A stretch of 64,000 nt of DNA from Pleurocapsa sp. PCC 7327 (GCF_000317025.1 NC_019689.1:2085501-2149500); one strand, 5' to 3'; counted from the stretch's first letter, positions 44,878-53,918 are shown. Translations and numbers: made by a program. The notes: a model not told the origin generated them from the sequence alone.

Positions 44878-46515
44878 ATGAACACTCTCCCTCAGCCAAC
44901 TAAACGTCGGCTCAAAAAAATTCCCCAAATTCCCAGCGTCTGGGAAGGAGATCGCCGTTCGCTATCGAGTTTCAGAGCGCATCTAGAGTCAGATACGGAA
45001 GGCAATGGAGAATGTATTATCTGGGTGGACGGCTCAGAAGGCTTTGTCAGAGCGATGGACGTAGTTTCCCCAGAAATGGGACCCGAAGCTGTCGTGCGCA
45101 CGTTACTCAGAGCGATCGAAACCCCCCACAGTCCGGCAAAACCTGCTCGACCGCAGAAAATCGTCGTCCGCAATCGAGAAATTCAATTCTTTTTGCGGGG
45201 AGCGTTGCAGAATTTAGATATCGCGATCGACTACGTTCCAGAATTACCGCTGATCGACGAGCTATTTCGCAGCTTTGAGGATCTCAGCGGAACAAGACCG
45301 CCCGCCATTCCGCCCCTCTACGATACCGCTCTCAAAGACATTGCCCGTGAGCTTTGGCAAGCAGCCCCTTGGGAAGTCCTCGCCGATCGCGATGTTCTGG
45401 CGATCGAACTCAATCGCTGGGATGTTGAGACAATCTATGCCTGCGTGATGGGAATGCTGGGCAAAGAATACGGCGTCATCCTCTACCGCTCTCTCGACTC
45501 GCTCAAGCGATTTCGACTGGCTGCCCTCGAAGAAAAGTCGGTCGAGCAACTCGAAAAAGCCTTTTTAGCTCAAGATTGCTGGTTTCTCAATTACGAACCC
45601 GTCCGCGATGTCGAATGGGAGGAGGAAGAGTTCGACCTCGCCGATTTACCCCCTTCCCAGATTCGCCCCCTCTTTGGCAGCGTGCATCCCTATGAAGGCA
45701 TCAGACCTTACTTGGACGAAGAAGAGGCTAAAGCAGTCTATGTATTGCTTCAGGCTCTCCTGCGCTTCTTTCGCGCCAGCAAGCGGGGATTAGATCGAGA
45801 ACCTATCGATAGGATTAGCAAGCGCTATCGGATTCCTACCTCTCCAGCACCCGATGCTCGCGAAACTATCCCCGTGACGGTTTCTACCTTGCCAGAGTTA
45901 TCTGCCGAGCTACTCGACATTATGGAAACCATAGAAGCAGAAGAAGATGAGAAGGAATCGCAATTGAGCGTGCCTTTGCGCGACGATTTAGTCCCCGATA
46001 ACGCTTTTTTGAGCGTGGGAATGGTACCTTGGGAATTAGTCGAAACGCTTCGCCATCATCCGAAAATTTACTATCAAAACCAAGGGGCTTCCCCCAAAGG
46101 CGAGGGAATGCCCGTTGTCTTGATTCAAACCTCTCGTCCTAAAGCCAAAGCTTTGATTGAAACGCTCAAAAATGATGGAGGACTCAAGGCAATTTGTTTT
46201 AATCCAGGAGAAGATCCGTTTACGGGAGTCAACTACGATCTGGGGATTTTTCAAACATTCAATGAAAATTTCTACATCTTTGGCGAGTTTGTTAGCGACG
46301 ATCCCGAACACGTTCAAGCTCGCAAAAAGTGGGATCGGCGCTGTCATAAAACCGAGAGGTATTGCGGTTTGATCGTCGCTATGGGAGTGACGGGAACCTC
46401 TCGCGGCAATCCCCAACTTCCAGATATGATGGCGCTTTTTGAGACTAAGGCACTCGATGCTAAAGAATTAGCTATGGGAGTGCTTCAGTTGATGCCTGAG
46501 TTTGAAGAGCTTTGA
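44878..46515 (+). CDS. Conserved hypothetical protein, 545 residues (cyanobacterial)
   Basis: I recall similar large cytosolic proteins in cyanobacteria, possibly those annotated as DUF6930, but cannot confirm it. The N-terminal ~130 residues have a beta-rich unit (GECIIWVDGSEGFVRAMDVV, KIVVRNREIQFFLRGALQ). The middle is acidic and helical (EEEEFDLADLPPSQ), and the C-terminal ~130 residues form an alpha/beta unit (VVLIQTSRPKAKALIETLK, YCGLIVAMGVTG) that ends near LMPEFEEL. No membrane segment, signal or catalytic motif is obvious. It follows the orthocaspase gene by 165 bp and may be co-transcribed. Confidence 0.65.
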   Translation: MNTLPQPTKRRLKKIPQIPSVWEGDRRSLSSFRAHLESDTEGNGECIIWVDGSEGFVRAMDVVSPEMGPEAVVRTLLRAIETPHSPAKPARPQKIVVRNREIQFFLRGALQNLDIAIDYVPELPLIDELFRSFEDLSGTRPPAIPPLYDTALKDIARELWQAAPWEVLADRDVLAIELNRWDVETIYACVMGMLGKEYGVILYRSLDSLKRFRLAALEEKSVEQLEKAFLAQDCWFLNYEPVRDVEWEEEEFDLADLPPSQIRPLFGSVHPYEGIRPYLDEEEAKAVYVLLQALLRFFRASKRGLDREPIDRISKRYRIPTSPAPDARETIPVTVSTLPELSAELLDIMETIEAEEDEKESQLSVPLRDDLVPDNAFLSVGMVPWELVETLRHHPKIYYQNQGASPKGEGMPVVLIQTSRPKAKALIETLKNDGGLKAICFNPGEDPFTGVNYDLGIFQTFNENFYIFGEFVSDDPEHVQARKKWDRRCHKTERYCGLIVAMGVTGTSRGNPQLPDMMALFETKALDAKELAMGVLQLMPEFEEL

Positions 46516-46604
46516 TCTGATGCTGGTTTTCAAGATTGTCGCTCGCCAGCCAAAATCAACGCGATCGCGCCGAGAGCCCCATCTGGCACATCGAGCATCT
46601 TTTA

Positions 46605-46631
46605 GCTGAAAAAAGGTGGGCAATGCCCACC
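46605..46631 (-). terminator. Rho-independent terminator of ppsA
   Basis: GGTGGGC (46615-46621) and GCCCACC (46625-46631) form a perfect 7-bp stem with a 3-nt loop. Reading the minus strand, it is followed by a run of six Ts (46609-46614). It lies 9 bp after the ppsA stop. Confidence 0.85.
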
Positions 46632-46639
46632 TCGATCGC

Positions 46640-49066
46640 TTACGCTTTAACGCCTTCCACTTCTGCAACCTTCAATAAAGTTGAGAGGACAGAATCGGGA
46701 TTGAGGCTGATAGAATCGATTCCCAATTCAACTAAGAACTTAGCGAACTCTGGATAATCGCTGGGCGCTTGACCGCAAATACCGATCTTGCGACCTTTTG
46801 CTTTTGCCGCTTCAATTGCCATCTTCACCATCCGCTTTACCCCTCGGTTGCGTTCGTCAAACAGATGGGCAACTAAGGCAGAATCGCGATCTAATCCTAG
46901 CGTTAGCTGAGTGAGATCGTTGGAACCGATGGAAAACCCATCGAATACTTCGCAGTATTCGTCGGCGAGAATGACGTTGCTGGGCAATTCGCACATAACA
47001 TAGACCTGCAAGCCATTTTCGCCGCGTTTCAAGCCATTTTTTGCCATTTCTTCGATTACCCGCTGTCCTTCTTCCGGCGTGCGACAGAAGGGAATCATGG
47101 GAATGACGTTGGTTAAGCCCATGCGATCGCGTACTTTGAGTATTGCCTCGCATTCGAGGGCAAAAGCCTGTTGATACAGCGGATCGTAGTAACGGGATGC
47201 ACCGCGCCATCCCAGCATGGGGTTTTCTTCTTTGGGTTCAAACTGACGACCGCCCAAAAGATTGGCATATTCGTTAGATTTGAAGTCAGACATCCGCACG
47301 ATGACGGGTTTGGGATAGAAAGCCGCCGCGATCGTGCCTATGCCCCGCGCCAACTTATCGACAAAGAACTGGGGTTTATCTTGATGCAGTTTGGTCAACT
47401 CGGCAATTTCTGCTTTTACCGAGTCATCTTGCAACTCGTCGAAGTGAATTAAGGCTAATGGGTGGGCTTTAATGTGGTTAGCGATGATGAATTCCAAACG
47501 GGCTAACCCTACCCCGTCGCAGGGAAGGCTGGCGAGAGAAAAGGCTTGTTCGGGATTGCCTACATTCATGAAAATTTGCGTACGGGTGCGAGGCAGATTG
47601 TCTAAGGTAGTTTCTGTGACTTCAAAGTCGAGTAAACCTTCATAAACCCGACCTTCTTCTCCTTCGGCGCAAGAAATCGTCACCTCTTGACCCGATTTAA
47701 TGACTTCTGTGCCATTTCCAGAACCCACAATGGCAGGAATTCCCATCTCGCGGGCAATAATAGCAGCGTGGCAAGTGCGTCCTCCCTGGTTAGTAACGAT
47801 CGCGCTGGCTTTTTTCATAATCGGTTCCCAGTCGGGATCGGTGCGATGGGTGATTAGGACTTCTCCTGGTTGGAAGACATTAAGTTTGCCTACATCTAGA
47901 ATAACTCTTGCTTTTCCCTGTCCGATCGCCGCCCCGACGCTGCGCCCCGTCGCCAATACTTGGGTGCTTTCTTTCAATCGATAGGTTTTGAGGACATTGC
48001 CGGATTTCTGGGATTGAACGGTTTCAGGACGCGCCTGAACGATAAATAATTCTCCGGTAATTCCATCTTTTGCCCATTCAATATCCATTGGGGTGTAAGT
48101 TCCCCGGACTTGAGAGTAATGGTCTTCAATTTGAATTGCCCACTTTGCCAGCTGTAAAATCTCGTCGCTATTGAGACAGAATTTCCCTCGATCGGCTTTA
48201 GGTACGGCGACATTTTTGGTCAGCTTCGATCCGCCCGTATCGTAAACCAGCTTAATCGCTTTGCTGCCCAGCCGTTTGTCCAAAATAGGACGATACCCTT
48301 GTTTGAGAGTGGGTTTGAAGACTAGATATTCGTCGGGGTTGACTGCCCCTTGAACCACGTTTTCTCCTAATCCGTAGGCAGCAGTAATAAAGACCGCATC
48401 TTTAAAACCCGTCTCGGTGTCGATGGAGAACATGACTCCAGAGGAGGCTAAGTCAGAACGCACCATTTTCTGAATGCCGACGGAAAGGGCAACGGCAAAA
48501 TGGTCGAATCCGTTGTGCTGGCGATAGGAAATCGCGCGATCGGTAAACAGAGAGGCGAAGCATTTATGACAGGATTCTATAACGGCTTTGATCCCATAGA
48601 CGTTGAGATAGGTTTCCTGTTGACCGGCAAAACTAGCTTCTGGTAAATCTTCAGCCGTTGCGCTAGAACGAACCGCCACATCAACCTGTTGGCGAGTTGC
48701 ACTCCCGAATCGTTCGCATAAACTTGTATATGCATTGGCGATCGCTTCTTGCAAGTCCGCTGGGAAAGGCGTATTGAGAATTAGCGATCGCGCATATTGT
48801 CCCCGTTCCTGCAAATTATTAACATCATCTACATCTAAATCGGCAAAAATTTTCCGTAATTTGTTCTCTAAACCCGCCGATTCAATAAAATGCCAATAGG
48901 CATGGGCAGTCGTTGCAAATCCGTTTGGGACGTTAATCCCTTTGGGCTGTAACTGTTGGATCATTTCGCCTAAAGAAGAGTTTTTCCCGCCTACTAAACC
49001 GACATCTTCTGTCCCTACTTCTTCAAACCATAGTATTAAAGCTTTTTCTCTTTCTATCGATCCCAT
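46640..49066 (-). CDS. ppsA: Phosphoenolpyruvate synthase
   Basis: An 808-residue PEP synthase (pyruvate, water dikinase), making PEP from pyruvate with ATP to AMP and phosphate, for gluconeogenesis. The N-terminal ATP-grasp domain has GGKNSSLGEMI and DLPEASFAGQQETYLN. The phosphohistidine swivel domain has GGRTCHAAIIAREMGIPA, with His433. The C-terminal PEP/pyruvate barrel has NVIPMIPFCRTPEEG and IGICGQAPSDYPEFA. Length is normal. The ATG at 49066 has a weak upstream AAGGTGAT. A terminator lies just after the stop. Confidence 0.95.
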   Translation of the reverse strand: MGSIEREKALILWFEEVGTEDVGLVGGKNSSLGEMIQQLQPKGINVPNGFATTAHAYWHFIESAGLENKLRKIFADLDVDDVNNLQERGQYARSLILNTPFPADLQEAIANAYTSLCERFGSATRQQVDVAVRSSATAEDLPEASFAGQQETYLNVYGIKAVIESCHKCFASLFTDRAISYRQHNGFDHFAVALSVGIQKMVRSDLASSGVMFSIDTETGFKDAVFITAAYGLGENVVQGAVNPDEYLVFKPTLKQGYRPILDKRLGSKAIKLVYDTGGSKLTKNVAVPKADRGKFCLNSDEILQLAKWAIQIEDHYSQVRGTYTPMDIEWAKDGITGELFIVQARPETVQSQKSGNVLKTYRLKESTQVLATGRSVGAAIGQGKARVILDVGKLNVFQPGEVLITHRTDPDWEPIMKKASAIVTNQGGRTCHAAIIAREMGIPAIVGSGNGTEVIKSGQEVTISCAEGEEGRVYEGLLDFEVTETTLDNLPRTRTQIFMNVGNPEQAFSLASLPCDGVGLARLEFIIANHIKAHPLALIHFDELQDDSVKAEIAELTKLHQDKPQFFVDKLARGIGTIAAAFYPKPVIVRMSDFKSNEYANLLGGRQFEPKEENPMLGWRGASRYYDPLYQQAFALECEAILKVRDRMGLTNVIPMIPFCRTPEEGQRVIEEMAKNGLKRGENGLQVYVMCELPSNVILADEYCEVFDGFSIGSNDLTQLTLGLDRDSALVAHLFDERNRGVKRMVKMAIEAAKAKGRKIGICGQAPSDYPEFAKFLVELGIDSISLNPDSVLSTLLKVAEVEGVKA

Positions 49067-49685
49067 TCTTATATCACCTTAGTTTTCTATGTTTTATTTC
49101 AGTGTAGCGAGTTTTAATTTATTCATTGGTATTCCCGCGATCGCGTTTTTATTATAACTGGGATAAACGGCTACTATTCTTAATAAAAAGAAATAATTAG
49201 AAGTCAAAAAAATCATTTTTTTAAATAGAGAGGATTGTGTTTATTTACCTTCACTATTTCTCATTTTGTATCACCTTGTCTGACCAAGTAGACAAAATTT
49301 GTAGGGAATTAGAGCGCACAGTAAACAGGTAATATAAAGTAATTAAAATTAAAAACTTCTAACTAAAAGTACAAAAACCCTGTAATACACTGTTATTTTT
49401 TTCTCTGCGATTTTCTTTGTGCGCCTCTGCGTTTTTGCGCGAGATAAAAATCATCCACAATGAGAGCAAGTATCTTTCTAAATTCCCTACTTCAATAGAC
49501 CTCTTGCATAGGTCCAAAAATTCTGCATGTCATTAGTCGCCCAACGCACTAAAGCGAAGAACCTAAGAGATATTTCGCGCTTCGCTCAACATGACATATA
49601 AATATTTTTACAAGAGACAGGTACGATGAAAAACGCCCTCATAATCTGTTATAAAAATCTATTTTTATAACAGATTTAATATCTC
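49067..49685. other. 619-bp intergenic region
   Basis: AT-rich DNA between ppsA and the SDR gene. I see no gene. It holds a TTTTTATAACAGATT pair near its left edge by the SDR gene and a degenerate hairpin at 49527-49597. The sequence just before that hairpin (AGACCTCTTGCATAGG at 49498-49513) resembles the terminal repeats of the IS5-type element at 52911, perhaps a solo end. Confidence 0.5.
49527..49597. repeat. ATGTCAT...ATGACAT hairpin
   Basis: ATGTCAT (49527-49533) is inverted as ATGACAT (49591-49597), and inside AAAGCGAAG pairs with CTTCGCT. It is similar to shorter pieces near 8056-8095 and 23462-23528, which suggests an old dispersed hairpin family. Confidence 0.5.
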
Positions 49686-50465
49686 CTAACCTCTAAACTG
49701 TTTCTCCACTGCACTAACTAACCAATCGCGCGGAAAAAAGCGAGAGAGATTAACCATCAATTTATTACCGACACCGCCAGTAACTATATGAGACTGATTT
49801 TGTTCTAAAGCTTTCAGGGCATCTCTGACCACTTCTTCGGCTGGAGTATATCGATTCCCATTCTCACCAGCAAAAGATGAGGGAAACTTGGCAACGTTGA
49901 AGAACTCAGATTCTGTTGCTCCCGGACATAAGGCTAAAATACGAACGCCAGTGCCTTGATTTTCTGCCCAAAGTGCTTCGCTAAAGTTGAGGACGAATGC
50001 TTTTGTGGCAGCATAGACAGATAGATAGGGCAGAGGTTGAAAACCTGCAATAGAAGAGACATTGATGATTCCCCCCGAACCGCGTTGTTTCATGCCGGGA
50101 AGAAATCGATAGGTCAATTCAACCAACGCCGTAATGTTGAGTTGAATCATCTCTACCTGTCGCTGTAAGTCTCTGTCTACAAACGCGCCATAGTCGCCAA
50201 AACCCGCATTGTTAATCAATAAATCTATTGTCAACCCTTTTTCAGAAATTGCATCAGCTATGGATTGCGTTGCTCCTGGCGCGATAAGATCTTGGACGAT
50301 AACCTCCGAGCGAACCTGAAATTGTTCTTGGAGTTGTTTGGCAAGTCGGGCTAATTTCTCTTCAGAACGAGCAACTAAGACCACATCGGTCTTGCGGGCA
50401 GCTAATTCTCTAGCAAAAGCTGCACCAATTCCAGAAGATGCACCAGTGATTAATGCGATTTTCAT
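49686..50465 (-). CDS. SDR-family oxidoreductase
   Basis: A 259-residue short-chain dehydrogenase/reductase of the DltE/YqjQ-like kind. The loop TGASSGIGAAFARELAA is at residues 7-23, LINNAGFGDYGAF near 84, INVSSIAGFQPLPY near 136, and the catalytic YAATKAFVLNFS near 151. VLVARSEEKL after the second strand suggests NADP(H) use. Its C-terminus (LMVNLSRFFPRDWLVSAVE) is amphipathic, as in membrane-associated members. The substrate is unknown. It is divergent from the LptF/G gene. Confidence 0.88.
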   Translation of the reverse strand: MKIALITGASSGIGAAFARELAARKTDVVLVARSEEKLARLAKQLQEQFQVRSEVIVQDLIAPGATQSIADAISEKGLTIDLLINNAGFGDYGAFVDRDLQRQVEMIQLNITALVELTYRFLPGMKQRGSGGIINVSSIAGFQPLPYLSVYAATKAFVLNFSEALWAENQGTGVRILALCPGATESEFFNVAKFPSSFAGENGNRYTPAEEVVRDALKALEQNQSHIVTGGVGNKLMVNLSRFFPRDWLVSAVEKQFRG

Positions 50466-50591
50466 GGTATTCAGTATAAGAGTTGCGGCTTTTGTTAAAA
50501 ATTGTAACGCAAGCGATCGAGTTGTTCTAATATCTAAGATCGATTTAAATGGTCAGGGAAAAGATATTGCCGCCGATAATCACCGATAGCG

Positions 50592-51767
50592 ATGAAATTT
50601 GATAAACCGCTTTATTATTTACTCAAGTCGCAGCTTGGTGGCATATCAATTATGGATCGCTATATCGTCACTGAGTTAATCGGACCTTTTCTTTTAAGCA
50701 TTGGCATTTTTTCTTCTTTAGGCGTTGCGATTGGTTACTCGTCCGACTTGATTAACAAAGTTATTGAATCCAATTTGCCAATCGTGCAAGCAGCACAAGT
50801 ATTGCTGTTAAAAGTACCTGAGTTTATCTCCTATGCCTTGCCGATCTCAGTTCTTCTGTCTTCGCTAATGGCATTCGGTCGCCTCAGCAACAATAGCGAG
50901 ATAATTGCCTTGCGCGGTTGCGGTGTCAGTCTCTATCGAATTGTAGCCCCCGCGATCGCGCTTAGCCTATTGGTTACGGGAATAACCTTTCTCTTCAACG
51001 AATTAGTCGTCCCCGCAGCCAATTATCGAGCTACAGCTATCTTAGTGGAATCCATTCAGGAAGAACATCCCTTTTGGCAGACGAGAGACATTTTCTATCC
51101 CGACTACGAGAAAGTGACGTTGCCCAACGGCGAAACTAGGCAGAGACTCAAAAGCTTATTTTATGCCAAACAATTTGATGGCAAACAGATGAAAATGCTG
51201 ACTATTTTGCAATGGCTAGGAGAAAACTTAAACCAAATTATTATTTCTGACTCGGCAAGTTGGAACGGGGAACAACAAACTTGGGATTTTTTTAATGGCA
51301 CGATCTATAAAATTGCTTCCGATACTTCCTACGACGAGACGCTTTCATTCGATCGCCGACAGATTCCCTTCTCCAGAGTTCCTTTCGATCTCGCCGTTCT
51401 CGGTCGCGATCCCGATGAAATGAACATTGCTCAAGCGCAAGCGTATATGAAACTCCTCCGACAGACAGGCGATGAAAAAAAACTTCTCATGTTTGAAGTG
51501 AGAACCCAACAAAAAATGGCATTTCCTTTTGTTTGTTTAGTATTTGGCGTAGTCGGATCGGCGTTAGGAAGTCGTCCTCAACACGTGAGTCGCGCAACCA
51601 GTTTTGGATTGAGCGTCGCGATCGTGTTTCTTTATTACGTGTTAGGATTCTCGCTGGGAAGCTTCGGCACGATTGGTATTTTTTCTCCTTTTCTGGCGGC
51701 GTGGTTGCCTAATTTTATCGGTTTGGGAGTGGGATTGTGGCTGTTAGGGAGAACCGACAGCGATTAA
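50592..51767 (+). CDS. LptF/LptG-family lipopolysaccharide export permease
   Basis: A 391-residue inner-membrane permease. Six helices are arranged as 3+3 around a large periplasmic beta-jellyroll domain (residues ~130-290). The start MDRYIVTELIGPFLLSIGIF, helix 2 and 3 around residues 75-100 and 120-140 (ALPISVLLSSLMAFGRLS), and the C-terminal FAFPFVCLVFGVVGSALGSR-type helix fit the family. With LptB and a partner it moves lipopolysaccharide to the outer membrane. Cyanobacteria often have a single such gene; I see no second copy here. The ATG at 50592 is used, with MDRYIV at residue 21 an alternative. Confidence 0.9.
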   Translation: MKFDKPLYYLLKSQLGGISIMDRYIVTELIGPFLLSIGIFSSLGVAIGYSSDLINKVIESNLPIVQAAQVLLLKVPEFISYALPISVLLSSLMAFGRLSNNSEIIALRGCGVSLYRIVAPAIALSLLVTGITFLFNELVVPAANYRATAILVESIQEEHPFWQTRDIFYPDYEKVTLPNGETRQRLKSLFYAKQFDGKQMKMLTILQWLGENLNQIIISDSASWNGEQQTWDFFNGTIYKIASDTSYDETLSFDRRQIPFSRVPFDLAVLGRDPDEMNIAQAQAYMKLLRQTGDEKKLLMFEVRTQQKMAFPFVCLVFGVVGSALGSRPQHVSRATSFGLSVAIVFLYYVLGFSLGSFGTIGIFSPFLAAWLPNFIGLGVGLWLLGRTDSD

Positions 51768-51878
51768 AATCGCTGCCTCAGAAGTAAAGTCGTCTAAAGA
51801 CGACTGGATAAGTGTTTCAGTCCATTTAAAATGGACTTTATTTATAAGCCAGGAAATTAATTTCCTGGCTTTGAGACT
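51767..51878 (+). repeat. Dispersed triple-palindrome element, B-type
   Basis: Immediately after the LptF/G stop. Three near-perfect palindromes follow each other: AGTCGTCTAAAGACGACT (51788-51805), AGTCCATTTAAAATGGACT (51819-51837) and a 26-nt palindrome centred at 51858/51859 (51846-51871, core GGAAATTAATTTCC). The order and gaps match the A-type copies at 8127, 40291 and 56200, but the arms differ in matching pairs. A second B-type piece is at 56337-56400. Because it lies just after a stop codon it is probably transcribed. Confidence 0.85.
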
Positions 51879-52123
51879 TTTGCAAATCGTTTAACGAAGC
51901 GCGGCTGAGTTAGTAGCCTAAGGACTAACTAATGCCGAGATTGGGGCACAATTATAAATAACGCAGAATTGGGTCAAACAAGCTCTCAAACGAATGTTCC
52001 AAAAGCTTGAGATTTCTTCCCGCGTTCAAATGATAGCCAAGCTTCAAGATATTATCGGTTCGATGGATTACTAATAGTGTCCGAGTTATGTTTTTTACGT
52101 ACCAAACAAATATCGAAATAATA

Positions 52124-52663
52124 TAGCATTTCCCGATCTGGTGAGGTACAATGCAGAGAGCGAGCGCATGACTGGAAGTCAACTAAAAATGAAAGCCTAT
52201 TCTCTTGACCTAAGACCAAAAATTATTGATGTTTATCATCAAGGCAATATATCTCAACGTCAATTAGCTAAACAATTCGGTGTTGCCTTAAGTTCGATCG
52301 AAAAATTACTCAAACAAGATCGACAAACCGGACAGATTGCTCCTAAAGTAAGAATCAAACAAACACCGACTAAACTTAACCCTGAACAATTAAAGGTTCT
52401 CCAAGAGTTAGTTAACAGTAATAAAGATGCTACTTTAGAAGAACTTCGTCATCAGTTAGTAGCCACTACGGGAGTGGGAATTAGTCGTTCAACTTGAAAA
52501 TTGTTGGTCAAAACTCAAAAGCATTTTCCGATCTCTTGGTGCGAGAACTTATCCTGATTTAGCTCATGCCATTGAATTGGCTTTCAATCAAATCTCTCTT
52601 AATGATATTCGTAACTGGTTTGTTCATTGTTGTTACCGTACCTCGCTAGACTGAAAAATGCTA
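52124..52663 (+). mobile_element. IS630-family element, internally deleted, TA target duplication
   Basis: 540 bp. The 26-bp terminal inverted repeats (52124-52149 and 52638-52663) begin TAGCATTT and end GAGGTAC on the inside, with 20 of 26 positions matching. It is flanked by TA at 52122-52123 and 52664-52665, as IS630/mariner elements require. It encodes only the N-terminal third and the last ~50 residues of the transposase; the DDE middle is missing. It could move only if a transposase acts in trans. Confidence 0.85.
52168..52654 (+). pseudogene. IS630 transposase, deleted
   Basis: The 5' part (52168-52497) begins MTGSQLKMKAYSLDLRPKII and has the helix-turn-helix SQRQLAKQFGVALSSIEKLL, typical of IS630 N-termini. 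The 3' part (52496-52654), in another frame, has CWSKLKSIFRSLGARTYPDL, then AIELAFNQISLNDIRNWF and HCCYRTSLD, the conserved C-terminus. The join at 52495-52500 removes the DDE catalytic core. The product would be a DNA-binding fragment at most. Confidence 0.8.
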
Positions 52664-52815
52664 TATCTACCCTAATGAAGGCATAGTTTATTTCAAAGGA
52701 CTTAGGCGAGAGTATGGCAAGTATAATCCGAATACGGGTCTTCAGTCTCCATCACCAGAGGATTGGGAAAAGCGTCAGCAAAAATTACGATGATGGAAAC
52801 AGGAAATTCAAAGGC

Positions 52816-52910
52816 TCGATCGAGAAGCCAAAGACTATTGTAAGCAGCAAGGAATGAAATAATCACCGTAGAAAGACTTACAGCGTTCGATCGAGAAGCC
52901 AAAGACTATT
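52816..52910. repeat. 71-bp partial duplication beside the IS5-type element
   Basis: A 24-nt segment (TCGATCGAGAAGCCAAAGAC plus TATT) at 52816-52839 recurs identically at 52887-52910. Copy 1 continues GTAAGCAGCAAGGAATGAAA. Copy 2 is cut by the IS5-type element and resumes after it as (ATT)GTAAACAGCAAGAG. The intact copy shows the sequence before insertion. Confidence 0.7.
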
Positions 52911-53830
52911 AGACCTCCTGCAAAAGTGTTACGCGATCGCATAATTGGAGTGGGAAAGAAGTTCATAATTATAAATGCCAGCAATCAAATTAAATCTCAA
53001 CCCAAACCGTCTTCTTCGGTTGCGATATCGACTTGAAAGAATTCTGAATATTTTTAGACTGCGATGAATATTTTCAATTACAATCCTTTCACTTGCTAAC
53101 TTACGATTAAACTTCTTTTGCTCTAGACTTAACTGTTGATTGCGCTTTTTTTGTTGGGAATTCTACTGTTGGGATGAAGTTTCTGAATTCCTTGATATCC
53201 TTTATCAGCCAAACATTCTATCTGTTGTTCGATTCCTATTTTACTATTTTTCCAAATCTTAAAATCATGACTTTTTCCCTTCTCATGAGCAATACAAAGA
53301 ATTTGTCTCGTTTTTGCGTCAGCTAAAACTTGCGATTTTATCGTGTGACACTTTTGCCGACCACTGTAGTAAGCTTTTTGTTTTTTTCGGTCTTTCTATT
53401 TCATGTTCTGCTACATCTACTACGACAATTTCAATTTCTGTATTTTGGGGTTGAACAGCTTTTTTCCCAGGCAGATTGAAAAGTCCCGATTTCATTAAAA
53501 TATCTTCTACTTTTCTGGTGATTCGTAAAGCCGTTGTCTCGTTTATTCCCCAGCTAGTTCCGATATGAAAATAGGTGCGATACTCTCGCCAATATTCAAG
53601 AGTCATTAAGATTTGGTCTTCTGCGCTTAATTTATTTGGTCGTCCTGTTTTTTTTGTAAGACTTTTTCGGCTTCTAGAACTTTTACCATCTCTTTAAACG
53701 TCTCTGGATATACTCCACAAAGCCGTTTAAACTCTGTCGGTTTTAAATTTTTTACTTGAGAGTAAGTCATAACTCGAATTGTAATTTGGTTTTATTTTAC
53801 CTAACTTACTCTGACTTTTGCTGGAGGTCT
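52911..53830 (-). mobile_element. IS5-family element with ATT target duplication
   Basis: 920 bp. The terminal inverted repeats are AGACCTCCTGCAAAAGT (52911-52927) and the reverse complement of AGACCTCCAGCAAAAGT (53814-53830), 16 of 17 matching. The flanks are ATT at 52908-52910 and ATT at 53831-53833, a 3-bp duplication. The un-split copy at 52816 ff. shows the same site without the element. It carries one transposase frame on the minus strand, broken at poly-A runs. The insertion lies just upstream of moeA and might affect its expression. Confidence 0.85.
52929..53770 (-). pseudogene. IS5-family transposase with three frameshifts at A-runs
   Basis: Starts at the ATG at 53770 (MTYSQVKNLKPTEFKRLCGV) and can be read to a TAA at 52929 (about 280 codons) if three single-base frame changes are allowed. 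They are at an A8 run (53643-53660 region, before TGRPNKLSAEDQ), an A7 run (near 53381-53387, before QKAYYSGRQKCHTIK) and an A7 run (53148-53155 region, before RNQQLSLEQKKFNR). Between them the amino acids are typical of the family: LEYWREYRTYFHIGTSWGIN, ADKGYQGIQKLHPNS and RRRRFGLRFNLIAGIYNYEL. No other stop breaks it. It may be decayed, mis-sequenced at homopolymers, or partly rescued by -1 slippage. Confidence 0.7.
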
Positions 53831-53918
53831 ATTGTAAACAGCAAGAGATCAATTAAGAATTGCTGAGTCTTTCATTAAAACTTACAATCTTCTTAACGGC
53901 AGCAGCGTTAAATTTTTT

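Larger units (their letters stand above)
52078..52862 (+). pseudogene. Unidentified ORF relic interrupted by an IS630 copy
   Basis: Reading 52078-52123 and then 52666-52862 as one frame, joined at a single TA, gives a continuous peptide: YVFYVPNKYRNNIYPNEGIV, then YFKGLRREYGKYNPNTGLQS and PSPEDWEKRQQKLR. One TGA (52791) interrupts it before WKQEIQRLDREAKDYCKQQG and a final TAA. Upstream is a TAG, so the start is lost. I do not recognise the family. The element's insertion explains the break, and the TGA means the gene was already dead or is wrong by one base. It is interesting mainly as an insertion record. Confidence 0.55.

Noticed and set aside
51961-52074. Short plus-strand frame QNWVKQALKRMFQKL... 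after the LptF/G gene
   Set aside because: It has 37 codons, no start codon at its head and a stop just upstream; it may be a gene relic but cannot be assigned.
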